A DNA stretch of 27,234 nt from RHKX01 sp964497825 (GCA_964497825.1 CAZCFA010000037.1:1-27234); one strand, 5' to 3'; shown: positions 15,503 through 22,793, counted from the first letter of the stretch. Made by a program: numbers and translations. Notes: generated by a model from the letters alone, not told the origin.

Positions 15503-16593
15503 CCGTGCGCTTCTCGAAGCGGGTCGAGGCGCTGCCCCACTACGAGGGCGGCATGGACCTCGAGCGCGCCCGCCGCAGCTTCGAGGCCTCCGACGTGATC
15601 AAGCTCGCCTCGAACGAGTCGCCGTGGGGCCCGCACCCGGCGGTGCTCGAGGCGATCGCCAGGGCCGCCGCGGGGGCGAACCGCTACCCGGACCAGTACG
15701 CGGCGCTGCTGCGCAGCCGGCTCGCCGACCGCTTCGACGTCGACCCGGCCGGGGTCGCGGTCTCCAACGGCTCCTGCGAGATCCTGCTGGCGGCGGCGCT
15801 GGCGCTCTGCGAGCCCGGCGCCGAGATCGTCTACGCCTGGCCCTCGTTCTCGATCTACCCGCAGCTGGCGCCGCTCTCGGGGGCGCGCGAGATCCGCGTC
15901 CCGCTCAACGACCGCTACGAGCACGACCTCGATGCGATCGCGACCGAGATCACCGTCGCGACCCAGCTCGTGATCGTCTGCAACCCCAACAACCCGACCG
16001 GCACCGCCCTGCCGCTGGCGGCGATCGAGGCGTTCTGCGAGCGCGTCCCCGACCACGTCACGGTGATCCTCGACGAGGCCTACATCGAGATGCAGACGCT
16101 CGACGACCCCGACGCCAGCGTCGACCTGCTGCCGCGGTTCCCGAACCTGGTCCTGCTGCGCACCTTCAGCAAGGTCTACGGGCTCGCGGGGCTGCGCTGC
16201 GGCTACGCGCTCGGCTCGGCCCGCTTCCGGGCCGCCGTCGACGCGGTCCGCCAGCCGTTCGGCGTCAACCTGCTGGCGCAGGCGGCCGGGGCGGAGGCGA
16301 TCCGGCACGGCGACGACGTCCTCGACCGGGTCGAGCGGACGATCATCGAGCGCGTCGAGGTCGAGGAGGAGCTGCGGGCGCTCGGCCTGACGACGGCCGA
16401 GACGCAGACGAACTTCTCCTGGATCGACCTCGGGCCCGACCGCGACGAGGAGGCGATCGTCGCCGGGCTCGGCCGCGCCGGCGTGATCGTCCGCGCCGGC
16501 ACCCCGCTCGGCGGGCCCGGCCACATCCGCGTCAGCTACGGGACCGCGGCCGAGAACCTGCGCTTCCTCGCCGCGCTGCGCGAGCTGCTCTGA
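15499..16593 (+). CDS. hisC: HisC-family aminotransferase (histidinol-phosphate / aromatic)
   Basis: A 364-residue class I/II PLP aminotransferase of the HisC family. The PLP lysine is K225 in TFSKVYGLAGLRCGYAL. Other signatures are KLASNESPWGPHP at the N-terminus, CNPNNPTGT and VILDEAYIE. No histidine gene is nearby; it sits between chorismate mutase and DAHP synthase. I therefore infer that it may transaminate 4-hydroxyphenylpyruvate or phenylpyruvate to tyrosine or phenylalanine, as some HisC paralogues do. It could also serve both pathways. Its start overlaps aroH by four bases (ATGA). It is the last gene before the leader region of aroF. Confidence 0.88.
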   Translation: MTVRFSKRVEALPHYEGGMDLERARRSFEASDVIKLASNESPWGPHPAVLEAIARAAAGANRYPDQYAALLRSRLADRFDVDPAGVAVSNGSCEILLAAALALCEPGAEIVYAWPSFSIYPQLAPLSGAREIRVPLNDRYEHDLDAIATEITVATQLVIVCNPNNPTGTALPLAAIEAFCERVPDHVTVILDEAYIEMQTLDDPDASVDLLPRFPNLVLLRTFSKVYGLAGLRCGYALGSARFRAAVDAVRQPFGVNLLAQAAGAEAIRHGDDVLDRVERTIIERVEVEEELRALGLTTAETQTNFSWIDLGPDRDEEAIVAGLGRAGVIVRAGTPLGGPGHIRVSYGTAAENLRFLAALRELL

Positions 16594-16604
16594 GCGGATC
16601 GCGG

Positions 16605-16634
16605 TTGACGCCCGTCGCCGCCGCGTGCTAGAAA
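16605..16634 (+). promoter_or_regulatory. Promoter of the aroF leader
   Basis: TTGACG (16605-16610) and TAGAAA (16629-16634) are separated by 18 bp. This is the best -35/-10 pair in the window. The -10 lies 7 nt before the GTG of the leader ORF, so the transcript is probably leaderless for that ORF. It begins 12 bp after the hisC stop. Confidence 0.6.
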
Positions 16635-16641
16635 CCCGCCC

Positions 16642-16734
16642 GTGAGCGGCACGCCGACCTCGATCGTGCCCGCCCCGGCTTCCGCCGCGGGCGCCCGTCG
16701 GCGTGGCTGGCTCTGGTATCCGCGATTTAGCTAG
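16642..16734 (+). CDS. Aromatic leader peptide upstream of aroF
   Basis: A 30-codon ORF from GTG 16642 to TAG 16732-16734. It starts MSGTPTSIVPAP, has three consecutive arginines, and ends GWLWYPRFS: two Trp, one Tyr and one Phe codon within the last eight sense codons. In an alanine/arginine-rich genome this clustering of UGG, UGG, UAU and UUU is exceptional, and UAU and UUU are rare codons here, where UAC and UUC dominate. The next gene makes the first enzyme of aromatic synthesis. The peptide itself probably has no function; its translation would report the charging of tRNA-Trp, -Tyr and -Phe. It has its own promoter and a start 7 nt after the -10. Confidence 0.72.
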   Translation: MSGTPTSIVPAPASAAGARRRGWLWYPRFS

Positions 16735-16844
16735 GCGTCCGGCCGGGCTTGCGCCCGTGCTCGCTCAGGACTGAGTACCCCGGACGCCGCCAGCGGGCCC
16801 CTGACCGGGTCCACCCGATCTCGCGAACCAGACCAGTAGAAAGG
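16706..16844 (+). promoter_or_regulatory. Candidate RNA attenuator controlling aroF translation
   Basis: The RNA can fold as a multi-branch element. The closing helix pairs 16707-16717 (CUGGCUCUGGU, covering both Trp codons) with 16827-16836 (ACCAGACCAG): ten pairs with one bulged C, plus a G-U pair at 16706/16837. Inside lie a 9-bp perfect stem (GGCGTCCGG 16734-16742 with CCGGACGCC 16780-16788), a small hairpin in its loop (CGGGC/GCCCG with a TTGC tetraloop, 16744-16757) and a 6-bp hairpin (16795-16800 with 16807-16812). The closing helix abuts the aroF Shine-Dalgarno AGAAAGG (16838-16844). A ribosome stalled on the Trp codons would break this helix and expose the site. No T-rich terminator tract is seen, so translational control is more likely than termination. 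Confidence 0.6.
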
Positions 16845-16855
16845 CACCCACAACC

Positions 16856-17884
16856 ATGATGATCGTGATGAAGCCCGAGGCGACCGAGGCGGAGATCGCC
16901 GCCGTCGCCGAGCGGGTCGAGGCGGCGGGCTGCTCGGCGCACCTCTCGCGCGGCCGCTGCCTGACCGTGATCGGCGCGATCGGCGAGCGCGAGCGCGTCC
17001 GCTCGCTCGGCCTCGACGGCGCGCCGGGGGTCGATCACCTCGTCCCCATCCTCAAGCCCTACAAGCTCGCCTCCTCGCAGTTCCGCGCCGGCGAGCGCTC
17101 GCAGTTCGAGATCGGCGGGCGGCTGGTCGGCGACGGGGGGCTGACCCTGATCGCCGGGCCGTGCACGGTCGAGAGCCGCGCGAGCACCCTCGCCGTGGCG
17201 GAGTCGGTCGCCGCCGCCGGCGCCTCGATGCTGCGCGGCGGCGCCTACAAGCCGCGCACCTCGCCGTACTCGTTCCAGGGCCTCGGCCAGGAGGGCCTGC
17301 GGGTGCTGCAGGAGGCGAACGAGCTGACCGGGCTGCCGATCGTGACCGAGCTGCTCGACGCCCGCGACGTCGAGGACGTCGCCGAGGTCGCCGACGTGAT
17401 CCAGGTCGGCGCCCGCAACATGCAGAACTACCCGCTGCTGACCGAGATCGGCCGCACCGACCGCGCGGTCCTGCTCAAGCGCGGCCTCTCGGCGACGCTC
17501 GAGGAGCTGCTGATGGCGGCCGAGTACGTGCTCAAGGAGGGCAACGAGCGGGTGCTGCTGTGCGAGCGCGGCATCCGCACGCACGAGACCGCCTACCGGT
17601 TCACGCTCGACCTGCTCGCGATCCCGGCGCTGCGGGAGCTGAGCCACCTGCCGGTGATCGTCGACCCGAGCCATGCCCCCGGCCGCCGCGACTGGGTCGA
17701 GCCGATGTCGCTCGCGGCGGCTGCCGCCGGTGCCGACGGGATCATCGTCGAGGTGCACGACGCTCCCGAGAACGCGGTCTGCGACGGCCCGCAGGCGATC
17801 CCGGCGGAGGCGTTCGACGGCTACGCCGAGCGCGTCCGCGCGGCGGCCGCGGTCGCCGCCGGGGCGGCGGGGGCACTCGCCTAG
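16856..17884 (+). CDS. aroF: 3-deoxy-7-phosphoheptulonate (DAHP) synthase, type I-beta
   Basis: A 342-residue DAHP synthase that condenses phosphoenolpyruvate and erythrose 4-phosphate, the committed step of the shikimate pathway. Residues 1-75 form a ferredoxin-like regulatory domain (MMIVMKPEATEAEIAAVAERVEAAG), as in Thermotoga-type enzymes, where it mediates tyrosine feedback. The barrel follows with AGPCTVES (100-107), KPRTSPYSFQG (132-142), ERGIRTHE and VIVDPSHAPGRRDWVEPM. Length fits the type I-beta class. ATG 16856 follows AGAAAGG by 11 nt. It is the first gene of aroF-tyrA-aroA and sits behind the leader peptide, so both attenuation and allosteric control are likely. Confidence 0.95.
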   Translation: MMIVMKPEATEAEIAAVAERVEAAGCSAHLSRGRCLTVIGAIGERERVRSLGLDGAPGVDHLVPILKPYKLASSQFRAGERSQFEIGGRLVGDGGLTLIAGPCTVESRASTLAVAESVAAAGASMLRGGAYKPRTSPYSFQGLGQEGLRVLQEANELTGLPIVTELLDARDVEDVAEVADVIQVGARNMQNYPLLTEIGRTDRAVLLKRGLSATLEELLMAAEYVLKEGNERVLLCERGIRTHETAYRFTLDLLAIPALRELSHLPVIVDPSHAPGRRDWVEPMSLAAAAAGADGIIVEVHDAPENAVCDGPQAIPAEAFDGYAERVRAAAAVAAGAAGALA

Positions 17885-17898
17885 CTGATGGAGGCCCG

Positions 17899-18993
17899 GT
17901 GCGGATCGCCCTGCTCGGCGTCGGGCTGATCGGCGGCTCGATCGGGCTTGCCGCCCGGCGCCGGCTCGGCGCCGAGGTGGCGGGGTTCGACCCGCGGCCG
18001 GAGACGCTCGAGCGGGCGCTCGAGCGCGGCGCCCTCGATCGCGCGGCGGACTCGGCGCCGGCCGCGGTCGCGGGCGCCGACGTCGTCTTCTGCGCGGCGC
18101 CGGTGACGGCGCTCGGCGAGCTCGTCGCGACGGCGCTCGCGGCGAGCGCGGCGGGCACGGTCGTGACCGACGTCGGCTCGACCAAGCAGGCGCTGCTCGA
18201 CGGCGTGGTCGGCGGCGCCGGCGAGCAGCGGTTCATCGGCGGCCATCCGCTGGCCGGGGCCGAGACCGCCGGCGTCGAGGGCTCGCGCGAGGACCTCTTC
18301 GACGGCGCCCGCTGGTACCTGACGCCGGGGCCGCGGTCGGAGGGCGTCCTGTTCGAGCGCCTGCGGCGGCTGATCGCCGACCTCGGTGCCCGGCCGCTGG
18401 CGATCGACGCCTCCAGCCACGACCGCGAGATGGCGACGATCAGCCACCTGCCGCACGTGCTCGCGAACGTCCTCGTCTCGGTCGCGGGCGACTCGCTCGG
18501 CGACGGCGACCGCCGCGCCGAGGTCGGTCGCAGCTTCCGTGACGCCGTCCGCGTCGCCGGCGCCAACCCGGCGATCTGGGCCGGCATCTACGCGACCAAC
18601 GCCGAGGCGCTCGCGACCGAGATCGACGCCGCCGTCGCCGCGCTGCGCGCGGCCGCCGAGCTGATCCGCTCCGGCGAGGTCGCGGCGCTCGCCGGCTGGC
18701 AGGCCGACGCCGGCGGCGAGCGCCGGCGGCTGCTGACCGAGCACGTCGGCGGCGGCGAGCTGACCGAGCTGCTGGTGGCGGTCGAGAACAAGCCCGGCAC
18801 CGTCGCCGAGATCGCGCTGGCACTCGGCCGCGCCGGGGTCAACATCGAGGACATGTCGCTGTTCCCGGCCGCCGACCGGCGCAGCGGGGCGATCTCGCTC
18901 TGGATCGACGGCGCCGCTGCGGCCGAGCGCGCGGTCGCGATCGTCGCCGCGCTCGGGCACACGGTCAGCACCGTTCCCGCGAGCGGCCCGTGA
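17899..18993 (+). CDS. tyrA: Prephenate dehydrogenase with C-terminal ACT domain
   Basis: A 364-residue prephenate dehydrogenase that oxidatively decarboxylates prephenate to 4-hydroxyphenylpyruvate, using NAD(P). The Rossmann glycine motif is LGVGLIGGSIG at the very N-terminus. VVTDVGSTK and GGHPLAGAETAGVEG (the conserved histidine near residue 115) are family motifs. From about residue 287 an ACT domain (LTELLVAVENKPGTVAEIALALGRAGVNIEDMSLF) probably binds tyrosine for feedback control. GTG 17899 follows GATGGAGG by a short spacer, 14 nt after the aroF stop. Its stop overlaps aroA (GTGA). Confidence 0.95.
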   Translation: MRIALLGVGLIGGSIGLAARRRLGAEVAGFDPRPETLERALERGALDRAADSAPAAVAGADVVFCAAPVTALGELVATALAASAAGTVVTDVGSTKQALLDGVVGGAGEQRFIGGHPLAGAETAGVEGSREDLFDGARWYLTPGPRSEGVLFERLRRLIADLGARPLAIDASSHDREMATISHLPHVLANVLVSVAGDSLGDGDRRAEVGRSFRDAVRVAGANPAIWAGIYATNAEALATEIDAAVAALRAAAELIRSGEVAALAGWQADAGGERRRLLTEHVGGGELTELLVAVENKPGTVAEIALALGRAGVNIEDMSLFPAADRRSGAISLWIDGAAAAERAVAIVAALGHTVSTVPASGP

Positions 18994-20324
18994 GCGCCGT
19001 CCGCTTCGAGCCGGCCGGGCCGCTGCGGGGTGAGCTGGTCGCGCCGCCCGACAAGTCGATCTCGCACCGGGCGGCGCTGCTCGCCGGCTTCGGCTCGGGC
19101 AGCGTTCGCATCGGTCGCTACCTCGACGCGGCCGACACCCGCAGCACGCTCGCCGCCGTCGAGCGGCTCGGCGCCCGGGTCGAGGCCGCGGTGGGCGCGG
19201 CGGGCGGGCTCGACGTCGAGATCAGCGGCTTCGGTCTGCGCGGCGCGGCCGAGCCGCGCGGCCCGATCGACGCCGGCAACGCCGGCACCCTGATCCGGCT
19301 CGTCGCCGGCCTGCTCGCGGGCCAGGAGGGACGCCGGTTCACGCTCGACGGCGACGAGTCGATCCGCCGGCGCCCGATGGCGCGGGTGGTGCGGCCGCTG
19401 GCGCGGATGGGCGCCAGCATCGTCGCCTCGGGCGAGGGCTGCGCGCCGCTGATCATCCGCGGGATGCCGCTGCAGGCGGCCGAGCACCGGCTCACGATCG
19501 CCTCGGCCCAGGTCAAGTCGTGCCTGCTCCTGGCGGGCGCGCTCGCCGGCGGCGGGCCGACCTCGGTGCTCGAGCCGGCCGAGACGCGCGATCACACCGA
19601 GCGGATGCTGCGCGCCGCCGGGGTCCGGGTCAGCGCCGAGCGCGAGCGCGGACTGCCGACCGCGCCGGTTCGGCGGACGATCACGGTCGAGCCCGTCGAG
19701 GAGTTCTCGCTGCCCGATCTCAGTGTGCCCGGCGATCCGTCCTCGGCGGCGTTCCCGCTCGTCGCGGCGCTGCTCGTCCCGAGCAGCGACGTCACCGCCC
19801 GCGGCGTCGGCTTGAACCCGACCCGGGCCGGCCTGCTCGGCATCCTCAACCGGATGGGGGCGATCGTCGAGGTCGCCGAGGACCGCTGGGAGGCGGGCGA
19901 GCCGGTCGGCTCGATCCGCGCCCGCGCGAGCTCGCTGCGGGCGACGCGGGTGCAGCCGGCGGAGGTGGCGCTGGCGATCGACGAGCTGCCGCTGGTCGGG
20001 CTGCTCGGCTGCTTCGCCGAGGGCGAGACCGTGGTCAGCGGGGCGGAGGAGCTGCGGCACAAGGAGTCGGACCGGATCGCCGGCGTCGTCGCGGCGCTGC
20101 GCGCGATCGGTGCCGAGGCCGAGGCGCGGCCGGACGGGTTCGTCGTCGGCGGTACCGGCGGCGTGCGCGGCGGCGTCGTCGACGCGTGCGGCGACCACCG
20201 CCTGGCGATGCTCGGCGCGGTCGCCGGCCTCGCCTCCGAGCGCGGGGTGGAGGTCGAGGGCTTCGACGCGGCGGCGGTCAGCTACCCCGGCTTCGAGCCC
20301 GACCTGCGCTCGCTGCTCGGCTGA
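18990..20324 (+). CDS. aroA: 3-phosphoshikimate 1-carboxyvinyltransferase (EPSP synthase)
   Basis: A 444-residue EPSP synthase that transfers the enolpyruvyl group of PEP to shikimate 3-phosphate. Motifs in order: PDKSISHRAALLAG (20-33), DAGNAGTLIRL (94-104), DESIRRRPMARVVRPL, ASAQVKSCLLLAG, TRDHTERML, VPGDPSSAAFPLVAALL and EELRHKESDRI. The middle motifs match the class II (CP4-like) enzymes better than the E. coli type; the key loop reads NAGT, with glycine rather than the CP4 alanine. The GTG start overlaps tyrA. It is the last gene of its unit, followed by 532 bp of repeat-rich DNA. Confidence 0.96.
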   Translation: MSAVRFEPAGPLRGELVAPPDKSISHRAALLAGFGSGSVRIGRYLDAADTRSTLAAVERLGARVEAAVGAAGGLDVEISGFGLRGAAEPRGPIDAGNAGTLIRLVAGLLAGQEGRRFTLDGDESIRRRPMARVVRPLARMGASIVASGEGCAPLIIRGMPLQAAEHRLTIASAQVKSCLLLAGALAGGGPTSVLEPAETRDHTERMLRAAGVRVSAERERGLPTAPVRRTITVEPVEEFSLPDLSVPGDPSSAAFPLVAALLVPSSDVTARGVGLNPTRAGLLGILNRMGAIVEVAEDRWEAGEPVGSIRARASSLRATRVQPAEVALAIDELPLVGLLGCFAEGETVVSGAEELRHKESDRIAGVVAALRAIGAEAEARPDGFVVGGTGGVRGGVVDACGDHRLAMLGAVAGLASERGVEVEGFDAAAVSYPGFEPDLRSLLG

Positions 20325-20350
20325 CGCCGCCCGCCGGCCCGCCGCCCCCG

Positions 20351-20416
20351 CCGTTCGCGCCCGCCGCCTCCGCCGTTCGCGCCCGCCGCCTCCGCCGTTC
20401 GCGCCCGCCGCCTCCG
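20351..20416. repeat. 22-bp tandem repeat, three perfect copies
   Basis: CCGTTCGCGCCCGCCGCCTC plus CG is repeated at 20351, 20373 and 20395 without change; a degenerate fourth unit follows to about 20448. It starts about 26 bp after the aroA stop. A strand-slippage product is likely. Confidence 0.85.
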
Positions 20417-20491
20417 CCGGCCCGTGCCGCTCGCGTCCGCCGCCTCCGCCGGCCGTCTCCGCCGCGCGGCCGCGCCGGGCCCGAAGCTGCA

Positions 20492-20776
20492 CGCGGGGCG
20501 AGTTGACCACCGATCGCGTGGCAAACGCGCCCCGCGGCGCGGGGGAGGCGTCCGCCGGCCGTCGCCAATCCCGCCACCGGCAGCCGTGCCGCCCGCCAAC
20601 GGGTGCCGCGCGGGGCGAGTTGACCACCGATCGCGTGGCAAACGCGCCCCGCGGCGCGGGGGAGGCGTCCGCCGGCCGTCGCCAATCCCGCCACCGGCAG
20701 CCGTGCCGCCCGCCAACGGGTGCCGCGCGGGGCGAGTTGACCACCGATCGCGTGGCAAACGCGCCCCGCGGCGCGG
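20492..20776. repeat. 117-bp direct repeats: two perfect copies plus a 51-bp partial copy
   Basis: Copy 1 is 20492-20608, copy 2 is 20609-20725 (identical by eye) and a partial third is 20726-20776. Each begins with an imperfect palindrome: outer arms GCGGGGCG and CGCCCCGC, inner arms GTTGACCAC and GTGGCAAAC (7 of 9 paired), around CGATCGC. The partial copy keeps exactly this palindrome, so the palindrome is the likely functional or mobile core, as in REP/MITE-like repeats. Confidence 0.88.
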
Positions 20777-20841
20777 TGTGCGGCCGATCCGAACCGCCCC
20801 GGCTCGCGGCTCCGGCGTCCGCCGGCGGCGCTGGCCTGCCC

Positions 20842-20847
20842 TACGCT
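20842..20847 (+). promoter_or_regulatory. -10-like box of cmk
   Basis: TACGCT, 9 nt before ATG 20857. It gives cmk-der a promoter separate from aroA. Confidence 0.4.
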
Positions 20848-20856
20848 GCCGCGGCC

Positions 20857-21495
20857 ATGGTCATCGCCATCGACGGTCCCGCCGGGGCCGGCAAGTCAAC
20901 GGTCGCCCGGGCGCTCGCCGAGCGCCTCGGGGCCACCTATCTCGACTCGGGCGCGATGTACCGCAGCGTCGCCCTGCTGGCATTGAGGTCCGGCGCCGAC
21001 CCGGATGCGGCTGAGGAGGTCGTGCCGCTCGCCGAGGGGCTCGAGATCGGCTTCGAGGACGGCCGGATCGAGGTCGGCCACGAGGACGTCAGCGCCGCGA
21101 TCCGCGCCGCCGAGGTGACCGCCGCGGCCTCGCGCGTCGCCGTGCACCGCGATGTCCGCGCGGCGATGGTCCGCCGCCAGCGCGAGCTGATCGCCGACGG
21201 CGCCTGGATCGCCGAGGGCCGCGACATCGGCACCGTCGTCTTCCCGGCGGCGCCGCTGAAGGTCTTCTTGACCGCGTCGCCGGAGGAGCGCGCGCGGCGC
21301 CGCGCCGCCGAGAGCGGCGAGCCGGCGGCGACGGTGCTCGCCGCCCAGCGCGCCCGCGACGCCCGCGACAGCGGGCGCGAGCACGGCGCCCTGTCCGTCG
21401 CGGCCGACGCGGTCGAGATCGACACGACCGGCCTCGGCCTCGATGCCGTGGTCGATCGGATCGCCGCGATCGCGGCCGAGCGGGGCCTGGCGTGA
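20857..21495 (+). CDS. cmk: Cytidylate kinase
   Basis: A 212-residue (d)CMP kinase that makes (d)CDP for nucleic acid synthesis. The P-loop is GPAGAGKST (7-15), and YLDSGAMYRSVALLAL is the typical follow-on. IAEGRDIGTVVFPAAPLKVFLTASPEERARRR is the conserved CMP-binding and lid region. Length is slightly short, as in many actinobacteria. ATG 20857 is chosen because the in-frame sequence upstream is repeat DNA, and a box lies 9 nt before. The stop overlaps der (GTGA). Confidence 0.95.
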   Translation: MVIAIDGPAGAGKSTVARALAERLGATYLDSGAMYRSVALLALRSGADPDAAEEVVPLAEGLEIGFEDGRIEVGHEDVSAAIRAAEVTAAASRVAVHRDVRAAMVRRQRELIADGAWIAEGRDIGTVVFPAAPLKVFLTASPEERARRRAAESGEPAATVLAAQRARDARDSGREHGALSVAADAVEIDTTGLGLDAVVDRIAAIAAERGLA

Positions 21496-22793
21496 AGGTC
21501 GCGGTCGTCGGCTACCCGAACGCGGGCAAGAGCACGCTCGTCAACCGCCTCGCCGGCGGTCGTGAGGCGGTCACCCACGCCGAGCCCGGCGTGACCCGCG
21601 ACCGCAAGGAGATCGCCACCGAGTGGAACGGGACGGCGATCACGCTGATCGACACCGGCGGCGTCGACCTGGCGGCCGCGGACTCGCTCGCGCGCGCTGT
21701 GCAGCAGCAGGCGCGCGAGGCGATCGCCGACGCCGACGCGATCCTGCACGTCGTCGACGCCCGCGCCGGGCTCGGCCCCGGCGACGCCGAGGTCGCGTCG
21801 ATGCTGCGCGCGGCCTCGCGGCCGGTGATCGTCGTCGCCAACAAGGTCGACGACCCCGGCGACGTCCACCTCGGGGCCGAGCTCCACGCGCTCGGCCTCG
21901 GCGAGCCGATCGCCGTCTCGGCGACGCACGGGCTCGGAACCGGCGACCTGCTCGATCGGATCACGGCGCTCGAGGTCGGGCGCGGCGAGGACGAAGCTGG
22001 CGCCGAGCTGCCGCGGATCGCGATCCTCGGCCGCCCCAACGTCGGCAAGTCGTCGCTGCTGAACGCGCTGCTCGGATCGGAGCGGACGATCGTCAGCGCC
22101 GTCGCCGGCACCACCCGCGACGCGATCGACACCCGCCTCGAGCACGACGGCCGCGAGCTGCTGCTGATCGACACGGCCGGGATCCGCCGCCGCGCGAAGG
22201 TCGCGGGATCGGTCGACTACTACGCGCAGCTGCGGGCCGAGCGCGCCGCCGAGCGCGCCGACGTCGCGATCCTCGTCTGCGATGCCTCCGAGGGGGTCAC
22301 CGCCGAGGACCTGCGGATCGGCGAGCTGGCGATGGCGGCCGGCTGCGCGACGCTCGTCGCGCTCAACAAGTGGGACATCGTCGAGCTCGACCTCGATGAC
22401 GCGAGGGCGCGGATCGAGCGCCGGCTGCGGCTGCGGCCGCCGGTGATCACGCTCTCGGCGCAGCGTGGCCGCAACCTGCAAAAGGTGCTGCCGAAGGCGG
22501 TCGAGCTCTACGAGCGCCGCGCCGGCCGTGTTCGCACCCCGGAGCTGAACCGGCTGCTCGGCGACGCGGTCGCGCGGCTGCCGCCGCCCTCGAAGCGCGG
22601 CCGGCGCCTGCGCCTCTACTACGCCGCCCAGGTCGGCGAGGCGCCGCCGCGGATCGCGATCCAGGTCAACGACCGGCAGCTGATCTCGCGCGACTGGTCC
22701 TTCTACCTCGAGAACAGCCTGCGCGAGGGGCTCGGGCTCGACGGCGTGCCGCTGATCATCGACTTCGTTCCGCGGCGGCGCGATCGCCGCTAG
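21492..22793 (+). CDS. der: Ribosome biogenesis GTPase Der (EngA)
   Basis: A 433-residue double-GTPase needed for 50S subunit maturation. The first G domain has GYPNAGKST (7-15), DTGG and NKVD. The second has GRPNVGKSS (about 180-188), DTAG and NKWD. A C-terminal KH-like domain (LYYAAQVGEAPPRIAIQVNDRQLISRDWSFYLENSLREGLGLDGVPLIIDF) completes it. The first switch region (EAVTHAEPGVTRDRKE) is also typical. GTG 21492 overlaps the cmk stop, so the two should be coupled. Confidence 0.97.
   Translation: MKVAVVGYPNAGKSTLVNRLAGGREAVTHAEPGVTRDRKEIATEWNGTAITLIDTGGVDLAAADSLARAVQQQAREAIADADAILHVVDARAGLGPGDAEVASMLRAASRPVIVVANKVDDPGDVHLGAELHALGLGEPIAVSATHGLGTGDLLDRITALEVGRGEDEAGAELPRIAILGRPNVGKSSLLNALLGSERTIVSAVAGTTRDAIDTRLEHDGRELLLIDTAGIRRRAKVAGSVDYYAQLRAERAAERADVAILVCDASEGVTAEDLRIGELAMAAGCATLVALNKWDIVELDLDDARARIERRLRLRPPVITLSAQRGRNLQKVLPKAVELYERRAGRVRTPELNRLLGDAVARLPPPSKRGRRLRLYYAAQVGEAPPRIAIQVNDRQLISRDWSFYLENSLREGLGLDGVPLIIDFVPRRRDRR

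Larger units (their letters stand above)
20325..20856. other. Repeat-rich non-coding island between aroA and cmk
   Basis: 532 bp without a credible gene. It holds a 22-bp tandem array and then two and a half copies of a 117-bp direct repeat. Frames are open on both strands only because of the GC bias and because 117 is a multiple of three. Their translations are low-complexity Arg/Pro/Ala and match no family I know. In many bacteria aroA and cmk are adjacent, so this looks like an insertion or expansion between them. Confidence 0.8.

Noticed and set aside
16734..16812. Rho-independent terminator between the leader peptide and aroF
   Set aside because: The stems are GC rich but none is followed by a T tract, so translational control fits better than intrinsic termination.
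16594..16855. tRNA or T-box element upstream of aroF
   Set aside because: No cloverleaf or T-box consensus sequence is visible. The region is explained by the leader ORF and its hairpins.
18588..20744. A 718-codon minus-strand open frame across tyrA, aroA and the repeats
   Set aside because: It is antisense to tyrA and aroA, and its apparent protein repeats come from the 117-bp DNA repeat, whose length is a multiple of three.
20351..20776. CRISPR array
   Set aside because: The 22-bp units are directly tandem with no spacers, the 117-bp units are identical throughout, and no cas gene is present.
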